Shown here: in pieces, positions 1 to 8,996 of the stretch
How the letters are laid out: each line of letters begins with the position of its first letter
How positions within the stretch are numbered: position 1 is the first letter of the stretch
Assembly (NCBI GenBank): GCA_012729555.1
Contig: JAAYCX010000011.1
Location: forward strand, 1-64,000
Length of the DNA: 64,000 nucleotides
From: Acidobacteriota bacterium
Lineage (GTDB): Bacteria; Acidobacteriota; UBA6911
Reading direction: 5' to 3'
Program-made: the position numbers and the translations under genes
The notes under the pieces: generated by a model
What the model was told of the DNA's origin: nothing
The model's database searches: none
The model's input: only the letters and a program-made list of their open reading frames with translations

Positions 1-49
1 CGGTCTTACACACCGGGGGCCACTGGTTCAAATCCAGTACCGCCCACCA
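1..49 (+). tRNA. tRNA-Val (TAC anticodon), 3' part only
   Basis: This is the 3' part of a tRNA cut by the left window edge. The stem CGGT/ACCG (1-4 and 12-15) closes the seven-base loop CTTACAC, which places TAC (7-9) at the anticodon and so reads valine codons. The T arm ACTGG/CCAGT with loop TTCAAAT lies at 22-38. The 3' acceptor strand is 39-45, the discriminator base is A46, and CCA is encoded at 47-49. The D arm and 5' acceptor strand lie outside the window, so the acceptor pairing cannot be checked. Confidence 0.88.
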
Positions 50-115
50 CTTGCAACCAGGAAAAATCAGGTTCAGGTCTTCGGGCCTTTTGTCGCCCGG
101 GCGGGAGTCCGGGGC

Positions 116-703
116 TCAGTGGACGAGGGGGTCGTCGCCGACGCTCTCCGGCTCGAGGTCGTGGTACAGCGCGATGGCCTTCATCGCCTCCCGGTACTCC
201 GCCTCGGAAATGACGTTACGCTCCCGGAGCCAGTCGAACTTGTCCATTTCGCTGTCGGGGTCGTTGTCGAGGTCGACTTCCGCGTACCACTGGCGCCACT
301 GGGCCATCCGGCGCCGGTCCAGCTGTTCCATCACCTCGTCGTGGCGGGCGTCCCTGAGGACGAAGATGCGGCCCATTTCGGTGGGGATGACGGTGAAGCG
401 CGCTCTCAGGACGCGGTAGGCGACAAGGGCAAGGGCCCCGATCGGGAGCCAGACCAGGGCCGCGGGCGGCTGCCCGAGCGCGAGTTGCACCCCCGTCAGG
501 AGCAGGCCGAGTGCGCCCAGGAATATCCCCGCGTCCCGCAGCCAGGGCGCCCGCTCCTCCAGCTCGCCGACGTCGGTCGGGATGTACCCGTATTCGATGG
601 TGAAGGAGCGGCTGCCGCTCGGGTCGCTGATGGTGTAGGCCAGCCGTGCTTCGCCGAACCCGAAGGTGGCCCGGTTTGAAAAGCGCTTCTGAGTGATCTC
701 CAT
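116..703 (-). CDS. Small membrane protein with SHOCT-like C-terminus, unknown function
   Basis: A protein of 195 residues that I do not recognise by name. The start is the ATG at 703, chosen because GGGAAGAGG lies just upstream. The first 60 residues are a soluble, strand-rich segment. Two hydrophobic segments follow, roughly residues 66-84 (GIFLGALGLLLTGVQLALG) and 88-106, joined by a short turn, so the protein is probably an inner-membrane hairpin with both ends in the cytoplasm. The C-terminal tail is charged and ends in WLRERNVISEAEYREAMKAI, which resembles the short SHOCT oligomerisation motif found at the ends of many bacterial membrane proteins. It lies downstream of, and on the same strand as, the thermonuclease gene, separated by a strong hairpin. 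Function is unknown. Confidence 0.7.
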   Translation of the reverse strand: MEITQKRFSNRATFGFGEARLAYTISDPSGSRSFTIEYGYIPTDVGELEERAPWLRDAGIFLGALGLLLTGVQLALGQPPAALVWLPIGALALVAYRVLRARFTVIPTEMGRIFVLRDARHDEVMEQLDRRRMAQWRQWYAEVDLDNDPDSEMDKFDWLRERNVISEAEYREAMKAIALYHDLEPESVGDDPLVH

Positions 704-762
704 GGTCCTCTTCCCGTAATCCCGGGCCCGAACGGCCCACGGAGGGATTCTACCACCGATGG

Positions 763-803
763 CGGGAAAAAGGGGGACGTAGCGTATGTTTCCCGTTTTC
801 CCG
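763..803. terminator. Long hairpin, possible bidirectional terminator
   Basis: CGGGAAAA (763-770) pairs perfectly with TTTTCCCG (796-803). After one mismatch the stem continues with GGG/CCC and G-T and A-T pairs around an 11-base loop. It sits between the thermonuclease gene and the small membrane protein gene, both on the minus strand. The A/T tracts are inside the stem, so on either strand the 3' arm carries T-runs. There is no free T-run after the stem. Confidence 0.45.
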
Positions 804-846
804 GGCGGGGCGGTCCCGTCGGGCGGCGGCGGCAGCGTCCCGGCGG

Positions 847-1470
847 TCAGGGGCTGCAGCGGCCGCAGGGGCGGAAGCCCGCGGCCAGGGCTTCTTCCCT
901 CGACCCGAACCGGCGGGTGCAGTCGGGGCAGTCGTAGTGGGGGCAGGCGGGGGAGTGAAACACCCGGCTCCCGACATTGCCGTGGTAGACGGCGGGGGCG
1001 GGCGCCGTCCCCCACATGCCGGCCCCTTCGGCCCGGGCCTGCCGCTCGAGCGAGGCCAGCAGCCAGTCCGAGTTGTACTTTCGGTAGTGGGTGGCCAGCC
1101 CCGCCTTCAGCAGTTCGGCCGAGAGGTCCCGCCCGTCGACGAACACCCTGGCGGCCGTGCGCCCGTAGGCGTCCTTCTCCTTCGCGATCACCTCCACCGT
1201 CTTCCCCTCGACGAGGAGGGCGGTCAGGGCCCTGGCCTCCTCGGCGAACGGCTGGTCACGCTCCGGGCAGTCGATCCCCTCGAGGCGGATCCGGACGGTT
1301 TCTCCGGCGTGGGCGACGTCGATGGTGTCCCCGTCCACGATCCGGGTGCATTCGGCGCGGAAGGCGGGGGGGAGGGCGGCCGCGAACGGGAGCAGGAGAA
1401 GGAGCAGCAAGGGGAGGGAATACCGTACCCGGCCGGGACGGAGGAGATGAGGAACGGATGGTTTCGGCAT
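847..1470 (-). CDS. Secreted thermonuclease (SNase-like) with Ada-type metal-binding tail
   Basis: An exported nuclease of 207 residues. Residues 1-40 hold a basic start and a long leucine stretch typical of a signal peptide. The SNase fold follows, with RIVDGDTIDV at about 43-52, VRIRLEGIDCPE at about 59-70 (catalytic-region Arg) and YGRTAARVFVDG (second Arg) near 101-112. Family members hydrolyse DNA and RNA phosphodiesters, usually with Ca2+. The last 45 residues hold four cysteines in the pattern C-x4-C-x2-C plus CGRC, with FHSPACPHYDC and the conserved spacer EEALAAGFRPCGRC. That is the zinc-binding domain found at the N-terminus of Ada and at the end of some extracellular nucleases. No clear Shine-Dalgarno sequence precedes ATG 1470. 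The opposing folC starts 281 bases away. Confidence 0.85.
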   Translation of the reverse strand: MPKPSVPHLLRPGRVRYSLPLLLLLLLPFAAALPPAFRAECTRIVDGDTIDVAHAGETVRIRLEGIDCPERDQPFAEEARALTALLVEGKTVEVIAKEKDAYGRTAARVFVDGRDLSAELLKAGLATHYRKYNSDWLLASLERQARAEGAGMWGTAPAPAVYHGNVGSRVFHSPACPHYDCPDCTRRFGSREEALAAGFRPCGRCSP

Positions 1471-1593
1471 GGAAGTGGCTCCGTGAAAAGCGGAAGTGCG
1501 TCCGTCGTACCCTGTTACAGGAACAGCCCATGAGTCCTATCGGCATCAGGGGGGCGGGTCCTTACCGTACACTTCGAAACCCCGGGAGGCCTC

Positions 1594-1622
1594 TGGTCGC
1601 TCCCCCGGATCTGGACTATAAT
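1594..1622 (+). promoter_or_regulatory. Putative sigma-70 promoter for folC
   Basis: A perfect -10 hexamer TATAAT lies at 1617-1622 within ACTATAATG. The best -35 at 17-base spacing is the weak TGGTCG (1594-1599). Transcription would start near 1629, giving a leader of about 120 bases before folC. I see no defined structure in that leader. Confidence 0.5.
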
Positions 1623-1751
1623 GCATCCCCGGGGCGGCGGGGTGCCGCTTCCGGTTGACTGGAGACCCCTGACCGGCCCGAATCCGCGCGGCGGGAGCCG
1701 TCGCCGAATCCGCCATCCTTTTTCGGGAGCCGCGCGCTTCCCCCTGTTCCC

Positions 1752-3065
1752 ATGAACCATCGAGAGACCCTGGATTACCTTGCCGGCAAGGGGAACGAGG
1801 TGCAGATGATGCACCTCGGGCTGCACCGCACCCTGGCCATGATGCAGCTGCTGGGCGACCCCCACGAAAAATACCCCGTGATCCATATCGCCGGGACCAA
1901 CGGCAAGGGGAGCGTGGCCGCCATGGCCGAATCGGTCCTGCGCCACGCGGGGAGGAGAACGGGGCTCTACACCTCGCCCCACCTGGTGCGGGTCGAGGAG
2001 CGGATCCGCGTCGACCGGGAGCCGATCGCGGCGGCCGCCTTCGCCCGCCTGTCCACCCGCATCCGCAGGGCGGAGGAGGACCTCGAGGCGCGGAAGGTCA
2101 TCGACCGCCCCCTGACCACCTTCGAGTTTCTCACCTGCGCCGCCTTCCTGCATTTCGCCCTGCGGAAGGTGGAGGTTGCCGTCATGGAGGTGGGGCTTGG
2201 GGGACTGCTCGACGCCACCAACGTCGTGCGCCCCATCGTCAGCGTGGTCACGGGGGTGGCGCTCGACCACCAGAACTATCTCGGCCGGACCGTCGGCAGA
2301 ATCGCGCGCGAAAAGGCCGGCATCATCAAGGAAGGGGTTCCCGCGATTTCCGGCTGCCTCGATCCCGCGGCGAGGAGGGTGGTGCGCGCCCGGGCGGAAG
2401 CGGTCGGCGCCCCGCTTCTGGAACTCGGCCGCGATTTCGCGATCCGCGGGCTCGAGGGGAGGGGGGGGCGTTTTCGCTTCGACCTCGAAACCCCGGAGGG
2501 GAGGATCCCCGCGCTGGCCCCCGGGCTTCATGGAGAGCACCAGGCGCACAACGCGGCCCTGGCCGTCATGGCGCTCCGGACCCAGCGGGCGTTTCCCCTC
2601 GGGATCGGGGTGATCCGCAAGGGACTCGGCCGGACGCGCTGGGAGGGGCGGCTCGACGAGTACCGGGCCGTGCGGCGCACCCTCCTCGACGGGGCCCACA
2701 ACCCCGAGGCGGCGGCCCTGCTCCGCAAGGCGCTCTCGGAGAGGCGGGAGCGGGAGATCCACATGGTTTTCGGCGCGGTGCGGGACAAGAACATCCGCGA
2801 GGTCGGCCGGATCCTCTTTCCCGCCGCCACCCGCCTCCACCTCACCCCGCTGGTCAACACCCGTTCGGCCGACCCGGCCGACATCGCCGCCATGCACCCC
2901 AGGCACCGGCCGCGCATGGAGGCCCATGCCGACATGCACCGGGCGCTCGCCGCGGCCTGGGCCTCCTGTCCCCCGGGGGGGCTCGTGGTCGTCACCGGTT
3001 CGCTCTACCTGGTGGGGGAGCTCCTGCCGGCGGTCCAGGCTTCGGCCCGGAGACGGGCGGGCTAG
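1752..3065 (+). CDS. folC: Bifunctional folylpolyglutamate synthase / dihydrofolate synthase
   Basis: FolC adds L-glutamate to dihydropteroate and then to reduced folates using ATP, in the cytoplasm. The 437-residue length is normal. The N-terminal Mur-ligase-type ATPase shows the P-loop GTNGKGS at about residues 47-53 and the [11 protein letters not shown] segment that binds substrate and metal. The central part has [14 protein letters not shown] and the acetyl-acceptor-type lysine region REKAGIIK. The C-terminal ligase domain carries [11 protein letters not shown] at about 313-323. No Shine-Dalgarno sequence precedes ATG 1752 (the upstream bases are C-rich). The stop overlaps the stop of the converging transaldolase gene (shared CTAG at 3062-3065). 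Confidence 0.95.
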   Translation: MNHRETLDYLAGKGNEVQMMHLGLHRTLAMMQLLGDPHEKYPVIHIAGTNGKGSVAAMAESVLRHAGRRTGLYTSPHLVRVEERIRVDREPIAAAAFARLSTRIRRAEEDLEARKVIDRPLTTFEFLTCAAFLHFALRKVEVAVMEVGLGGLLDATNVVRPIVSVVTGVALDHQNYLGRTVGRIAREKAGIIKEGVPAISGCLDPAARRVVRARAEAVGAPLLELGRDFAIRGLEGRGGRFRFDLETPEGRIPALAPGLHGEHQAHNAALAVMALRTQRAFPLGIGVIRKGLGRTRWEGRLDEYRAVRRTLLDGAHNPEAAALLRKALSERREREIHMVFGAVRDKNIREVGRILFPAATRLHLTPLVNTRSADPADIAAMHPRHRPRMEAHADMHRALAAAWASCPPGGLVVVTGSLYLVGELLPAVQASARRRAG

Positions 3066-3718
3066 GCTTTTCCGGCCCGGGCCACCTTTTCCCAATCCTT
3101 CAGGAAGCGCGCGAGCCCGATGTCGGTCAGCGGGTGCTTCAGGAGCTGTTCGAGCACGCCGTAGGGCATGGTGGCCACGTGGGCGCCGAGAAGGGCGGCC
3201 TCGCGGATGTGCAGCGGGTTGCGGCAGCTGGCCACCAGGATCTGCGTTTCGAAGTCGTAGTTGGAGAAGATCTGCGCGATATCGGCTACCACCTCCATCC
3301 CCACCTGGCTGATGTCGTCGAAGCGGCCGACGAAGGGGGAGACGTAGGTGGCGCCGAGCCTGGCCGCCACGAGCGCCTGGTTGGAGCTGAAGACGAGGGT
3401 GACGTTGGTCCGGATCCCGTCCGCGGAGAGCCGCCCCAGCGCCTTCATCCCCTCCTTGATCATCGGGATCTTGATCACGATGTTCTCGTGGATCTTCGCC
3501 AGGTCGTAGGCCTCGCGCAGCATCCCCGCGGCATCGGTGCTGACGACCTCGGCGCTGATGGGGCCGTCGACGATGCCCGCGATTTCCGTGATGATGTCCT
3601 TGAAGCTGCGCCCCTCCTTGCTGACGAGCGAGGGGTTGGTCGTGACCCCGTCGATGAGGCCGTATTCGGCCGCTTCGCGGATTTCATCGATATTGGCGGT
3701 ATCCAGAAAAAATTTCAT
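3062..3718 (-). CDS. tal: Transaldolase / fructose-6-phosphate aldolase-like protein
   Basis: A 218-residue class I aldolase of the short transaldolase (TalC/FSA) type. It transfers a dihydroxyacetone unit between sugar phosphates in the non-oxidative pentose phosphate pathway. It starts [16 protein letters not shown] and has the family sequence [14 protein letters not shown]. The Schiff-base lysine lies in NIVIKIPM at about residues 82-89. Later come [17 protein letters not shown] and [11 protein letters not shown], both typical. I chose ATG 3718. GTG 3727 in the same frame would add three residues. The sequence GAGGAGTGGAGAG upstream serves ATG 3718. The gene converges on folC with a 4-base overlap and no room for a terminator. 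Confidence 0.93.
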   Translation of the reverse strand: MKFFLDTANIDEIREAAEYGLIDGVTTNPSLVSKEGRSFKDIITEIAGIVDGPISAEVVSTDAAGMLREAYDLAKIHENIVIKIPMIKEGMKALGRLSADGIRTNVTLVFSSNQALVAARLGATYVSPFVGRFDDISQVGMEVVADIAQIFSNYDFETQILVASCRNPLHIREAALLGAHVATMPYGVLEQLLKHPLTDIGLARFLKDWEKVARAGKA

Positions 3719-3770
3719 ACTCTCCACTCCTCATCAGGAAAAGATTCCAATGCACGGGTGCCCCATGAGC

Positions 3771-4853
3771 CTACCAGATATCGCCCGCGGAGGGAACCCG
3801 GGGGGCGGACCTCGCGGCCCGGGCCGCCGGGCTCTCGTTCGCCCGGGCGTCGACCGCACGGACGGCATACTCGTATCCCCTCCCGCCCGCCCCGATGTCG
3901 CGGTAGGCGGGGACGCGGACCAGTTCCCCGGTGACGGGGGCGAACTCGCCCCCGTCCGCGCGGCGCAGGACGCGATAGCCGGCCACGTCCGGGGAAGGGG
4001 AGGGGGTCCAGAGCAGCACGACATCCTCCCCCTCGTCGAGGGCGCTCGGATTCTCCGGGGGGAGCGGCGGGAAGGTGTCCCGGGTGGCGACCGCCGCCGC
4101 CCCCGAGGGGGCCCCCAGGGCGGCCGCCCCGCCGGCGGGCGCCAGCGCGCGCACGACGTAGTGGTAGGTCCGGTCGAACTCGAACTCCCGGTCCGCGAAG
4201 GTGGTGAGCCCCTCCGGGACCGCGCCGAGGGGGGCTTCGGGGAATCGCTCCGGGTCCTCGGACCGGTAGATTTGGTACCCGGCGATCCGGGGCGGGCCGG
4301 TTCCGTCCATGTTCAGCGGCGGGGGCGCCCACCGGACCAGGACCGCGCTTTCGGTCGTCTCCGCCGAGACCCCCGGCGGCGCCTCCGGAACCGGGACCGG
4401 CTGAATCCGTACCTGGTTGCTGAGCCCGGCGGCCCGACCCCCGGCATTGACGAAAGCGACGGCGTACCGGAGGGGGGGGTAGCCGGCCGGGCCCGCGGGG
4501 ACCGGGTGGCGCAGCACCAGCTTCCCGCCGTCCGCGTGGAGCTCGAACCGCTCCCTCGGGACGGAAAGGACGCGCGCGGCCAGCCGCAGAAATTCCCTCC
4601 CCGGAAGGGGGTGCGGGTGGGGGGCCGTTTCGGTGATCCGGAACACGTCCGCCCGCGCCGTCGAGGCGGCCGATCCGTCGGTGTTGCGCTCCGGGAGGGT
4701 GATTTCGAGCACCACCTCCATCCCCGCCTGGCGCGCCGCGAGGTCCGAGGCGGCGGCCGGAATGCGCACCAGCGGCGGTTGCGGGTCGGCGATCCGGGCG
4801 CACCCGATGAGGGGGAGGGCCAGGAGGGCGGCGGCCGCCGCCCTGGTCCGCAT
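3771..4853 (-). CDS. Lipoprotein with fibronectin type III repeats
   Basis: Envelope lipoprotein of about 360 residues. It starts at ATG 4853, followed by an Ala/Leu-rich signal and the lipobox LIGC at about residues 15-18. ATG 4880 in the same frame would place nine extra residues ahead of the signal. The mature part begins with a Pro-rich linker, then a beta-rich domain. Two fibronectin type III-like modules follow, one with VLVRWAPP ... IAGYQIYRSEDP and one with VVLLWTPSPSPDVAGYRVLRRAD, each having the W and Y core positions of the fold. No enzymatic motif is visible, so a binding or scaffolding role at the outer membrane is the likely reading. It sits downstream of hslVU on the same strand, 32 bases after the hslU stop. 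Confidence 0.78.
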   Translation of the reverse strand: MRTRAAAAALLALPLIGCARIADPQPPLVRIPAAASDLAARQAGMEVVLEITLPERNTDGSAASTARADVFRITETAPHPHPLPGREFLRLAARVLSVPRERFELHADGGKLVLRHPVPAGPAGYPPLRYAVAFVNAGGRAAGLSNQVRIQPVPVPEAPPGVSAETTESAVLVRWAPPPLNMDGTGPPRIAGYQIYRSEDPERFPEAPLGAVPEGLTTFADREFEFDRTYHYVVRALAPAGGAAALGAPSGAAAVATRDTFPPLPPENPSALDEGEDVVLLWTPSPSPDVAGYRVLRRADGGEFAPVTGELVRVPAYRDIGAGGRGYEYAVRAVDARANESPAARAARSAPRVPSAGDIW

Positions 4854-4885
4854 GGAATGACAGCCGCATCGGGTTCGCATGGGGG

Positions 4886-6286
4886 TCAGAGGATGTACCG
4901 GGTGAGGTCCTGGTCCCGGGCTATGTTCTCCAGCTTCCGGCGGACGTAGGCCGCCGTGATCCGGACGCTCTTCGGTTTGCGCTGCTTCCCCGAGAAGGAA
5001 TAATCCTCTAGCAGGGCTTCCATGATGGTGTGCAGACGGCGCGCCCCGATGTTTTCGGTTTTTTCATTCACGGTGCAGGCCAACCGCGCGATTTCGGCGA
5101 GCGCGTCGTCGGCGAAGCTGAGCCTCAGCCCCTCGGTGCCGAGCAGGGCGATGTACTGCTTGACCAGGGAGTTCCTGGGCTCCCTCAGGATGCGGACGAA
5201 ATCGTCCTCCCCGAGGGCCGAGAGCTCCACCCGGATGGGGAAGCGTCCCTGGAGCTCCGGGATGAGGTCGGTCGGTTTGGCTATGTGAAAAGCGCCCGCG
5301 GCGATGAAGAGGATGTGATCGGTCCGGACCATGCCGTAGCGCGTGCTGACGGTCGTTCCCTCGACGAGGGGGAGGATGTCGCGCTGCACCCCCTCGCGGC
5401 TGACGTCGGGGCCGTGACCCGCCTCCCGGCCGGCGATCTTGTCGATTTCATCGAGGAAGAGGATCCCGTTCTGCTCCGCCCGGTCGAGCGCCTGCCGGGC
5501 GACCTGCTCATTGTCGACCAGCTTCTGCTCCTCCTCCTGCATGATGTATTCGGCCGCCTCCTCCACGGGCATGCGGCGCTTTCGAGCCTTCTGTTCGGCC
5601 AGGCCCGAGAGGAGGTCCCTCATGTTGAACTGGAGTTCCTCCAGGCTGGAGCCCTCGAGGAACTGGAAGGCGACGGGGCTGACGGGGTGTTCGCGCACCT
5701 CCAGTTCGACGATGCGCTGTTCCAGTTTTCCCGCCCGCAGCTGACGCCGCAGCCTTTCGCGCGCCTTCTCCAGCCTGGCCAGGTCCCTGCCGTCGCCGAG
5801 GGGGCTCTTCTCCCCCGGGACGCTCTCGAGGGTCTCGAGCAGGAGGTCGAGGAGACGTTCCTCGGTGTTCTGCTGCGCCTTCCCCTCGATTTCGTCGATC
5901 TTCTCCCCGCGGACCATGTCCACCGCGATCTCCACCAGGTCGCGCACCATCGATTCCACGTCGCGCCCGACATACCCCAGTTCGGTGAATTTGGTCGCCT
6001 CCACCTTCAGGAAGGGGGAGTTGGCCAGCCGCGCGAGGCGGCGGGCGATCTCGGTCTTGCCCACTCCGGTCGGTCCGATCATGATGATGTTCTTGGGCAT
6101 CACCTCCTCGGCCATCTCCTCGTCCAGCTTCTGCCGGCGGACCCGGTTGCGCAGGGCGATGGCCACCGCCTTCTTGGCCGCCTGCTGACCGACGACATAG
6201 CGGTCGAGAGCGCTCACTATTTCCCTGGGCGACATTTCGTCCAGGCCGCGGGTAGGCCGCTTGCGGCCCGTCGACCTCTTCTGCAT
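4886..6286 (-). CDS. hslU: ATP-dependent protease ATPase subunit HslU
   Basis: The unfoldase ring of the HslUV (ClpYQ) protease. It is an AAA+ protein that threads substrates into HslV in the cytoplasm. The 466 residues show the family start MSPREIVSALDRYVVGQ, Walker A GPTGVGKTE at about 71-79, Walker B ILFLDEIDKIAG at about 274-285 and the pore/sensor region. The C-terminus is DLTRYIL, the tail that docks between HslV subunits and activates it. The intermediate (I) domain lies between the Walker motifs. The gene follows hslV by 65 bases on the same strand, so the pair is cotranscribed. Confidence 0.97.
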   Translation of the reverse strand: MQKRSTGRKRPTRGLDEMSPREIVSALDRYVVGQQAAKKAVAIALRNRVRRQKLDEEMAEEVMPKNIIMIGPTGVGKTEIARRLARLANSPFLKVEATKFTELGYVGRDVESMVRDLVEIAVDMVRGEKIDEIEGKAQQNTEERLLDLLLETLESVPGEKSPLGDGRDLARLEKARERLRRQLRAGKLEQRIVELEVREHPVSPVAFQFLEGSSLEELQFNMRDLLSGLAEQKARKRRMPVEEAAEYIMQEEEQKLVDNEQVARQALDRAEQNGILFLDEIDKIAGREAGHGPDVSREGVQRDILPLVEGTTVSTRYGMVRTDHILFIAAGAFHIAKPTDLIPELQGRFPIRVELSALGEDDFVRILREPRNSLVKQYIALLGTEGLRLSFADDALAEIARLACTVNEKTENIGARRLHTIMEALLEDYSFSGKQRKPKSVRITAAYVRRKLENIARDQDLTRYIL

Positions 6287-6351
6287 GGAATTCCGTTTCC
6301 CGAATATGCCCGATAAAGGAGGATGAGGGCGGCCCGGCGTCCGGCCGCCGG

Positions 6352-6897
6352 CTACAATTCCTCGACGATGATTTCACTGTTGGTGAACACGCATATCTCG
6401 CTCGCGATCCTGAGCGCTTCGCCGGCGATCCGGACGACGGGCAGCTTGCTGTGGCGCAGCAGGGCGCGCGCCGCCGCCAGGGCGTAAACGCCGCCCGAGC
6501 CGACGGCGAGGATGCCGTCGTCCGGTTCGATGACGTCGCCCGTTCCCGAAATCAGGAAAACGGCCTTTCCGTCGGTCGCCAGCAGGAAGGCTTCCAGGTG
6601 GCGCAGCGCCCGGTCGGTGCGCCATTCCTGGGCCAGTTCCACCGCCGCCCGGCTGAGATTGCCCTGGAACTGTTCGAGTTTGGCCTCGAGCCGGGAGAAG
6701 AGGGCGAAGGCGTCGGCCGTGGCGCCCGCGAAACCGACCAGGACGCGGTCGTTGTAGACGCGGCGGATCTTGCGCGCGCTCTTCTTGACGACGGTATCCC
6801 CCAGGGTGACCTGGCCGTCCCCGGCGATCACCGTGCGGTTCCCCTTCCGGATCAGCAGAATGGTGGTCCCGTGAAAGGCGCTGTCTCGCGGCATCAT
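6352..6897 (-). CDS. hslV: ATP-dependent protease peptidase subunit HslV
   Basis: The proteolytic double-ring partner of HslU. It is an N-terminal-nucleophile threonine protease of the proteasome fold. The catalytic threonine lies in [12 protein letters not shown], where the short propeptide is removed before TT. Other family features are [36 protein letters not shown] and [17 protein letters not shown]. The start is ATG 6897 or the next ATG at 6894. The longer reading frame to 6948 would run through the promoter. There is no Shine-Dalgarno sequence; instead a -10 hexamer ends nine bases before the ATG (eight intervening bases), so the mRNA may be nearly leaderless. hslU follows. Confidence 0.96.
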   Translation of the reverse strand: MMPRDSAFHGTTILLIRKGNRTVIAGDGQVTLGDTVVKKSARKIRRVYNDRVLVGFAGATADAFALFSRLEAKLEQFQGNLSRAAVELAQEWRTDRALRHLEAFLLATDGKAVFLISGTGDVIEPDDGILAVGSGGVYALAAARALLRHSKLPVVRIAGEALRIASEICVFTNSEIIVEEL

Positions 6898-6905
6898 AGA
6901 CGGGC

Positions 6906-6933
6906 AGTATACCAGCCCCGGGTGAAAGTACAA
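6906..6933 (-). promoter_or_regulatory. Sigma-70 promoter of hslVU
   Basis: On the minus strand, TTGTAC (6928-6933) is followed after 16 bases by TATACT (6906-6911). It fills the 47-base gap between the upstream gene and hslV. The expected start site falls at about 6899, almost on the ATG. Confidence 0.7.
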
Positions 6934-6944
6934 GCGGGCGGGGC

Positions 6945-7481
6945 TCATGGGCGCCTCCCCGTGCGCCTTCCCAGCGGCTCGAGTCCGAGCACCCGCCAGT
7001 CCTCGCTGAAATCGGGCGACCCGAGATTCAGCCGGTTCACCCGCAGCACCAGAGCTTCGAACTCCTGGCGGGACAGGGGGGCCAGCTGGAAATCCTCGTC
7101 TCCGATCCTGATGGAGGCGCCGTGGAGTTCGACCTCCCGGCCGAAGTCCCCCTCCAGGCGGACCCCGAAGGAGGAGCGCGGGTGCATGGTCAGGGCGGGG
7201 ACCTTCATGGGCTGCTGGAAGTCGCCCGCTTCCACGGCCAGCAGGCGGCAGGCGGCCTTCCGGTTTCCGACCTCGAGGCGCACGTTCCGGGCCAGGAGGC
7301 GCGCGTCCCGTTCGGCCATCGACACGAAGTTCAGCAGGGGGATCCCCGGCTTCACCATTTCCACGGTGAAGATGTATTCCCGGTCGGCGAAGGCGAAGAA
7401 GGCGCTCCGCTCCATCGCCGCGGAGCCGGGCGGGGGCGGGGCCGAGGCCAGTTGAAACAGAAGCACGATCCAGGGCATCAT
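6945..7481 (-). CDS. Exported protein of unknown function
   Basis: A 178-residue protein that I do not recognise. It begins with a short hydrophobic segment [14 protein letters not shown] that looks like a signal peptide. A soluble domain rich in charged and beta-prone residues follows, for example [20 protein letters not shown] and [21 protein letters not shown] single cysteine is present in the mature part. The tail is basic ([12 protein letters not shown]). The start codon overlaps the dacB stop (ATGATG over TGA, four bases shared) and GGAGGGACCG precedes it, so it is translationally coupled to dacB. A periplasmic role linked to cell-wall turnover is only a guess from position. Confidence 0.7.
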   Translation of the reverse strand: MMPWIVLLFQLASAPPPPGSAAMERSAFFAFADREYIFTVEMVKPGIPLLNFVSMAERDARLLARNVRLEVGNRKAACRLLAVEAGDFQQPMKVPALTMHPRSSFGVRLEGDFGREVELHGASIRIGDEDFQLAPLSRQEFEALVLRVNRLNLGSPDFSEDWRVLGLEPLGRRTGRRP

Positions 7482-8980
7482 CGGTCCCTCCGTATCTCCG
7501 GCTCCGCGCCCGGGCCGGGCCCGCGGCGGAAGGAGGCCAGCCGCAGGAGCGCCCGGTCCTGGACCTCCTCGGCCGTCCTGACGGGAGCCAGGAAGTTTCC
7601 GGCGATCATGGAAAAGGCGAACAGCTCGCCGTCGGCGCTCCGCACGTACCCGCTGAGGGCGGAAACGCCCGAAAGGGTGCCCGTCTTGGCGCGGACGTTG
7701 CCGGCCGCCGCGGTCCCCCGCAGCCGGGTCTCCAGGGTGCCGTCGACGCCGGCGACGGAAAGGGCGTCGTAAAAGATCCGGAACCGGGGATGACGGTGCA
7801 TGTGCCCCAGGACCCGCACCAGGGTGCGGGGGCTCGCCAGGTTCATCCGGGAGAGCCCGGACCCGTCCGCGCAGGCGTAGTCCTTTTTCGGGATCCCGGC
7901 CGCCTCGAGGGTGTCCTCCACGATCTCGATCCCCCGGGCGGCGGACGCCTCCCCCCCGAACTCCATGCCGAGCGCGCGCAGGAGGGTCTCGCTCGGGAGG
8001 TTGAGGCTCTGCTTCAGGATCGGGGCGAGGAGTTCGGACAGGGGGGGCGATTGGTGGGTCCAGAGCGGGCGGGAGGGGACACCCCCCTCCCTGACGGCGC
8101 AGCTGGAGACATCGATCCCCTCCCGGCCGAGCGCGTGCCGGAGGGCCGAGAGGTAGTAGAGCACCGGGCGCTTCACCGAAGCGGTGCGCTCCAGGGGGGC
8201 CCCGCCGAGCGGGATCGTACCGCGCACGGTGATGGCGTCCCCCCCGTCGCCGTCGGCGATTTCCATGCGCGGACGGGCCGAGCGGGAGGCCGTGACCATT
8301 TCGGTGAAGACGGCCGGATAGCCCAGATAGGGGTCCACGGCGACCGAGGGGGGAGCGCCGACGGCGGGCCCGGGGGAGACCCGGATCGCCACCATGTTTT
8401 CGTTGAACTGCAGCGCGCTCACCCCGGCCGCGTACCCCATCTTCAGGTCGTCCCAGGCCCAGCCGCTTCCGTGGGCGGGCGCGGGGAGCGGGCCCCCCCC
8501 CGCCACGATGTCTCCGCCGATGGCCCGGATCCCCATTTCGCGGAGCTTCGCGGCCCACAGGCGGAAGGGGTGAAAGGGGTCTCCGGGCGGAATCCGCGAG
8601 GAACTGGAGGGGTCGCCCGACCCCGCCACGATCAGGTTCCCCTCGAGGCGGCCGTCGCGGACAGGGCCATCGGCCGAGAGGCCGGTCCTGAACCGGTAGT
8701 CGGGACCCAGCTTCAGCAGGGCCGCGGCGGCGGTCAGGAGCTTCATGTTGGAGGCGGGGACCTGGAGCTTGTGGGCGTTCCTGCCGTAGACCGTTTCGCC
8801 GCGGTCGAGCGAAACCACCTCCACCCCCCACTGCCCCTCGCGGAGACGGGGATCGGCAAAAATGGCCTCCAGTTCCGCGCGCAGCGGTTCGACCCCTTCC
8901 GCGGCGGCGGCCGGGGCGACCAGCGCCGCCGCCAGGACGAGACAGGACCATGAACGGGACAGGCGCGGCAGACATCTCAT
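7478..8980 (-). CDS. dacB: D-alanyl-D-alanine carboxypeptidase/endopeptidase (PBP4, S13 family)
   Basis: A periplasmic peptidoglycan enzyme that cleaves the terminal D-Ala of stem peptides and D-Ala-mDAP cross-links. The protein has 500 residues, with a signal peptide ending near AAAAEG (residue 28). All three penicillin-binding motifs are visible: SNMK in [15 protein letters not shown] (active-site Ser, about residue 83), the SxN equivalent in [11 protein letters not shown] and KTG in [17 protein letters not shown]. The large insertion between the first two motifs matches the S13 family. ATG 8980 has no Shine-Dalgarno sequence; a -10-like TACAAT lies six bases before it. The gene runs divergent to the molybdenum hydroxylase gene. 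Confidence 0.94.
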   Translation of the reverse strand: MRCLPRLSRSWSCLVLAAALVAPAAAAEGVEPLRAELEAIFADPRLREGQWGVEVVSLDRGETVYGRNAHKLQVPASNMKLLTAAAALLKLGPDYRFRTGLSADGPVRDGRLEGNLIVAGSGDPSSSSRIPPGDPFHPFRLWAAKLREMGIRAIGGDIVAGGGPLPAPAHGSGWAWDDLKMGYAAGVSALQFNENMVAIRVSPGPAVGAPPSVAVDPYLGYPAVFTEMVTASRSARPRMEIADGDGGDAITVRGTIPLGGAPLERTASVKRPVLYYLSALRHALGREGIDVSSCAVREGGVPSRPLWTHQSPPLSELLAPILKQSLNLPSETLLRALGMEFGGEASAARGIEIVEDTLEAAGIPKKDYACADGSGLSRMNLASPRTLVRVLGHMHRHPRFRIFYDALSVAGVDGTLETRLRGTAAAGNVRAKTGTLSGVSALSGYVRSADGELFAFSMIAGNFLAPVRTAEEVQDRALLRLASFRRGPGPGAEPEIRRDR

Positions 8981-8986
8981 AGGGCG

Positions 8987-8992
8987 ATTGTA
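8987..8992 (-). promoter_or_regulatory. -10-like hexamer just ahead of dacB
   Basis: On the minus strand TACAAT lies six bases before ATG 8980, with no Shine-Dalgarno sequence between. No convincing -35 is seen, because the place where it should lie is occupied by the GGGGACA/TGTCCCC palindrome. Confidence 0.3.
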
Positions 8993-8996
8993 ACAT

